Assembly (NCBI GenBank): GCA_028706795.1
Contig: JAQTVK010000048.1
Span: 1 to 7,220 of the forward strand
Direction: 5' to 3'
Length of the DNA stretch: 7,220 bases
Source: Candidatus Omnitrophota bacterium
Lineage (GTDB): Bacteria > Omnitrophota > Gorgyraeia > Pluralincolimonadales > Pluralincolimonadaceae
Positions 6,442-7,220 of this stretch are shown piece by piece. The notes under the pieces are model-generated. The model had not been told where the DNA came from. It did no database searches and saw only the letters and a list, made by a program, of their open reading frames with translations. Both the position numbers and the translations under genes were made by a program. Position 1 is the stretch's first letter, and the number at the start of each line of letters is the position of its first letter.

Positions 6442-6469
6442 TTAGACAATCTTCAGTTTGGAAAGTTCC
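6442..6469 (-). promoter_or_regulatory. Predicted autoregulatory ECF promoter at the start of the sigma gene
   Basis: On the minus strand, GGAACTT (6469-6463) is followed by 16 bases and TCTAA (6446-6442), all inside the last codons of the thioesterase gene. The TAA of the -10 is that gene's stop codon. Bases 6434-6449 match 4961-4976 at 15 of 16 positions, so the similarity to the VIT/VWA promoter extends past the -10. The predicted transcription start (about 6434-6437) falls inside the first codons of the sigma gene. Confidence 0.65.
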
Positions 6470-6837
6470 GCTTCCGGGATCGGCTTTGCCTTGAGGTTCG
6501 TATCCACGCATGCGCAGACGACCTTCGCTTTCAACAGCAGCGCGCTCCCTCTTTTTATCTCCTGCGTGAAGTCTATGGAGGCATGCCCCACTTTTTCGAT
6601 CGAAGTGGCTATCTCGACCGTGTCGCCGTAAACCGCAGGGCATTTGTAGTCGATCTCGATGTGGACGACCGGGAATATCGTCCCCTGGCGGGCCAGTTCC
6701 CCGACGTCGATCCCTTTTTCGCGGAGGAGCTCGGCCCTCCCCTCTTCGAGGTGGTTTAGGTACGCGGCGTGATACACGACACCTCCGCAATCCGTGTCAT
6801 GGTAATATATCTTTTTTTCAAGCCGGCCTTTTGGCAT
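6442..6837 (-). CDS. ybgC: YbgC/FadM-family acyl-CoA thioesterase (hot-dog fold)
   Basis: A 131-residue protein, close to the 130-140 usual for YbgC. The family signature is near the N-terminus: YYHDTDCGGVVYHAAYLNHLEEGR at 11-34. Asp16 is the expected catalytic acid, and His23 and Tyr26 lie in the active-site helix region. The rest is the strand pattern of a single hot-dog domain (FPVVHIEIDYKCPAVYGDTVEIATSIEKVG, ASIDFTQEIKRG, AKVVCACVDTNLKAKPIP). Family knowledge: these cytoplasmic enzymes hydrolyse acyl-CoA thioesters as dimers or tetramers; the chain-length preference cannot be read. In E. coli ybgC sits with tol-pal, but here it sits between a CDF transporter gene (3-base gap) and the sigma gene (no gap), so it is probably cotranscribed with them. 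The symbol is by family; a FadM-like or 4-hydroxybenzoyl-CoA thioesterase role is possible. Confidence 0.88.
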   Translation of the reverse strand: MPKGRLEKKIYYHDTDCGGVVYHAAYLNHLEEGRAELLREKGIDVGELARQGTIFPVVHIEIDYKCPAVYGDTVEIATSIEKVGHASIDFTQEIKRGSALLLKAKVVCACVDTNLKAKPIPEAELSKLKIV

Positions 6838-6840
6838 GGG

Positions 6841-7220
6841 TTATTTCCCGGGTTTAAAATATACCACTACATCAAGATGGTGCAAATGGGTCTTGAGGTC
6901 CTTCTCGAAATCCGCGGCGACCGCTTCGGCCTCCCTGACAGTCATATCTTCCTTCACGACAAAACAAATATCTACGAAGATCTTATCCCCGGCTTTCCTT
7001 GTCCTGACCCTGCTGACACCGAACATCCTTGGCTTATATTCATCCACTACCTTCCTTACCTTATCCCTTATCTCTTTTGACGGGACGGCATCCAAAAGCT
7101 CCATAAAATTCTTCCTTATCGTCCTCACTGGAGGCAGGATAAAGACCAGCGCCAGCAGGATGGCCATGGCCGGGTCGACGAAACGCGAAATATTGGTGTA
7201 TCCCTTCTCTTTTAGCACCC
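6841..7220 (-). CDS. Cation diffusion facilitator (CDF) metal transporter, C-terminal part only
   Basis: Seen: the frame is open to the right edge, so the N-terminus lies outside the window. The GTG at 7218 is an internal Val, not a start. The visible 126 or so residues begin with the last membrane segment (VDPAMAILLALVFILPPVRTI), followed by the amphipathic NFMELLDAVP. The cytoplasmic dimerisation domain follows: SKEIRDKVRKVVDEY, MFGVSRVRTRKAGDKIFVDICFVV, TVREAEAVAADFEKDLKTHL, LDVVVYFKPGK. This is the ferredoxin-like layout of ZT_dimer domains. Family knowledge: CDF proteins export Zn2+, Fe2+, Mn2+ or Co2+ in exchange for protons. The metal cannot be named, because the selectivity residues in membrane segments 2 and 5 are not visible. 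The stop is 3 bases before the thioesterase ATG. Confidence 0.88.
   Translation of the reverse strand, partial: VLKEKGYTNISRFVDPAMAILLALVFILPPVRTIRKNFMELLDAVPSKEIRDKVRKVVDEYKPRMFGVSRVRTRKAGDKIFVDICFVVKEDMTVREAEAVAADFEKDLKTHLHHLDVVVYFKPGK

Noticed and set aside
6434..6790. 118-codon minus-strand frame overlapping the thioesterase
   Set aside because: It is a very Arg/Pro-rich alternate frame of the thioesterase gene, which has the family motif and proper length.
7216..7218. GTG as a possible start of the CDF-like gene
   Set aside because: The frame continues past the window edge and a complete CDF protein needs about five more membrane segments, so this is an internal Val.

Overview
The window reads as ordinary chromosome from a Gram-negative-type bacterium. 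All six genes lie on the minus strand and fill almost the whole window. Three products carry clear signal peptides and one is a membrane-anchored putative anti-sigma factor. G+C is near 50% by eye, with frequent AGG and ATA codons. The set (ECF sigma, DUF2275-like anti-sigma, VIT/VWA protein, DUF4412 protein, PA14-containing GH3 and a GGGGAC/GTCCCC hairpin) recalls uncultured lineages such as Omnitrophota or deltaproteobacteria-like bacteria. That placement is a guess from memory; no marker gene here fixes the taxon.

Layout in the direction of transcription (right to left). (1) 7220-6841: C-terminal part of a cation diffusion facilitator (CDF) metal transporter, cut by the window edge. (2) 6837-6442: YbgC/FadM-type hot-dog acyl-CoA thioesterase. 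(3) 6441-5899: ECF (RpoE-like) sigma factor. (4) 5898-5014: single-pass putative anti-sigma factor. (5) 4943-2802: secreted VIT + VWA protein with an intact MIDAS metal site. Genes 1-4 are packed with gaps of 3, 0 and 0 bases. (6) 2781-2737: a long hairpin followed by a T run, probably the terminator of this block. (7) 2735-2707: a sigma-70-like promoter with a perfect TATAAT. (8) 2666-2085: secreted DUF4412-like protein. (9) 2092-<1: secreted GH3 glycosidase with an inserted PA14 domain, overlapping gene 8 by 8 bases and running off the left edge.

The most interesting signal is a pair of nearly identical ECF-type promoters, GGAACTT-N16-TCTAA. One lies upstream of the VIT/VWA gene (4969-4996). 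The other lies at the very start of the sigma gene (6442-6469). They share the -35, the exact 16-base spacing and 15 of 16 bases around and after the -10. This suggests that the sigma factor controls its own locus and the VIT/VWA gene, so sigma, anti-sigma and VIT/VWA protein form one envelope-signalling module. The sigma-gene copy overlaps the thioesterase stop codon and abuts the sigma ATG. A transcript from it would therefore begin inside the sigma gene, which raises either a start-codon question or a feedback design.

The upstream genes (CDF, thioesterase) look like housekeeping neighbours. The DUF4412-GH3 pair looks like a separate two-gene secreted operon with its own promoter. I see no RNA gene, CRISPR array, insertion sequence or origin. 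No gene-free stretch exceeds 300 bases; the longest, 2667-2801, holds the promoter and terminator described.
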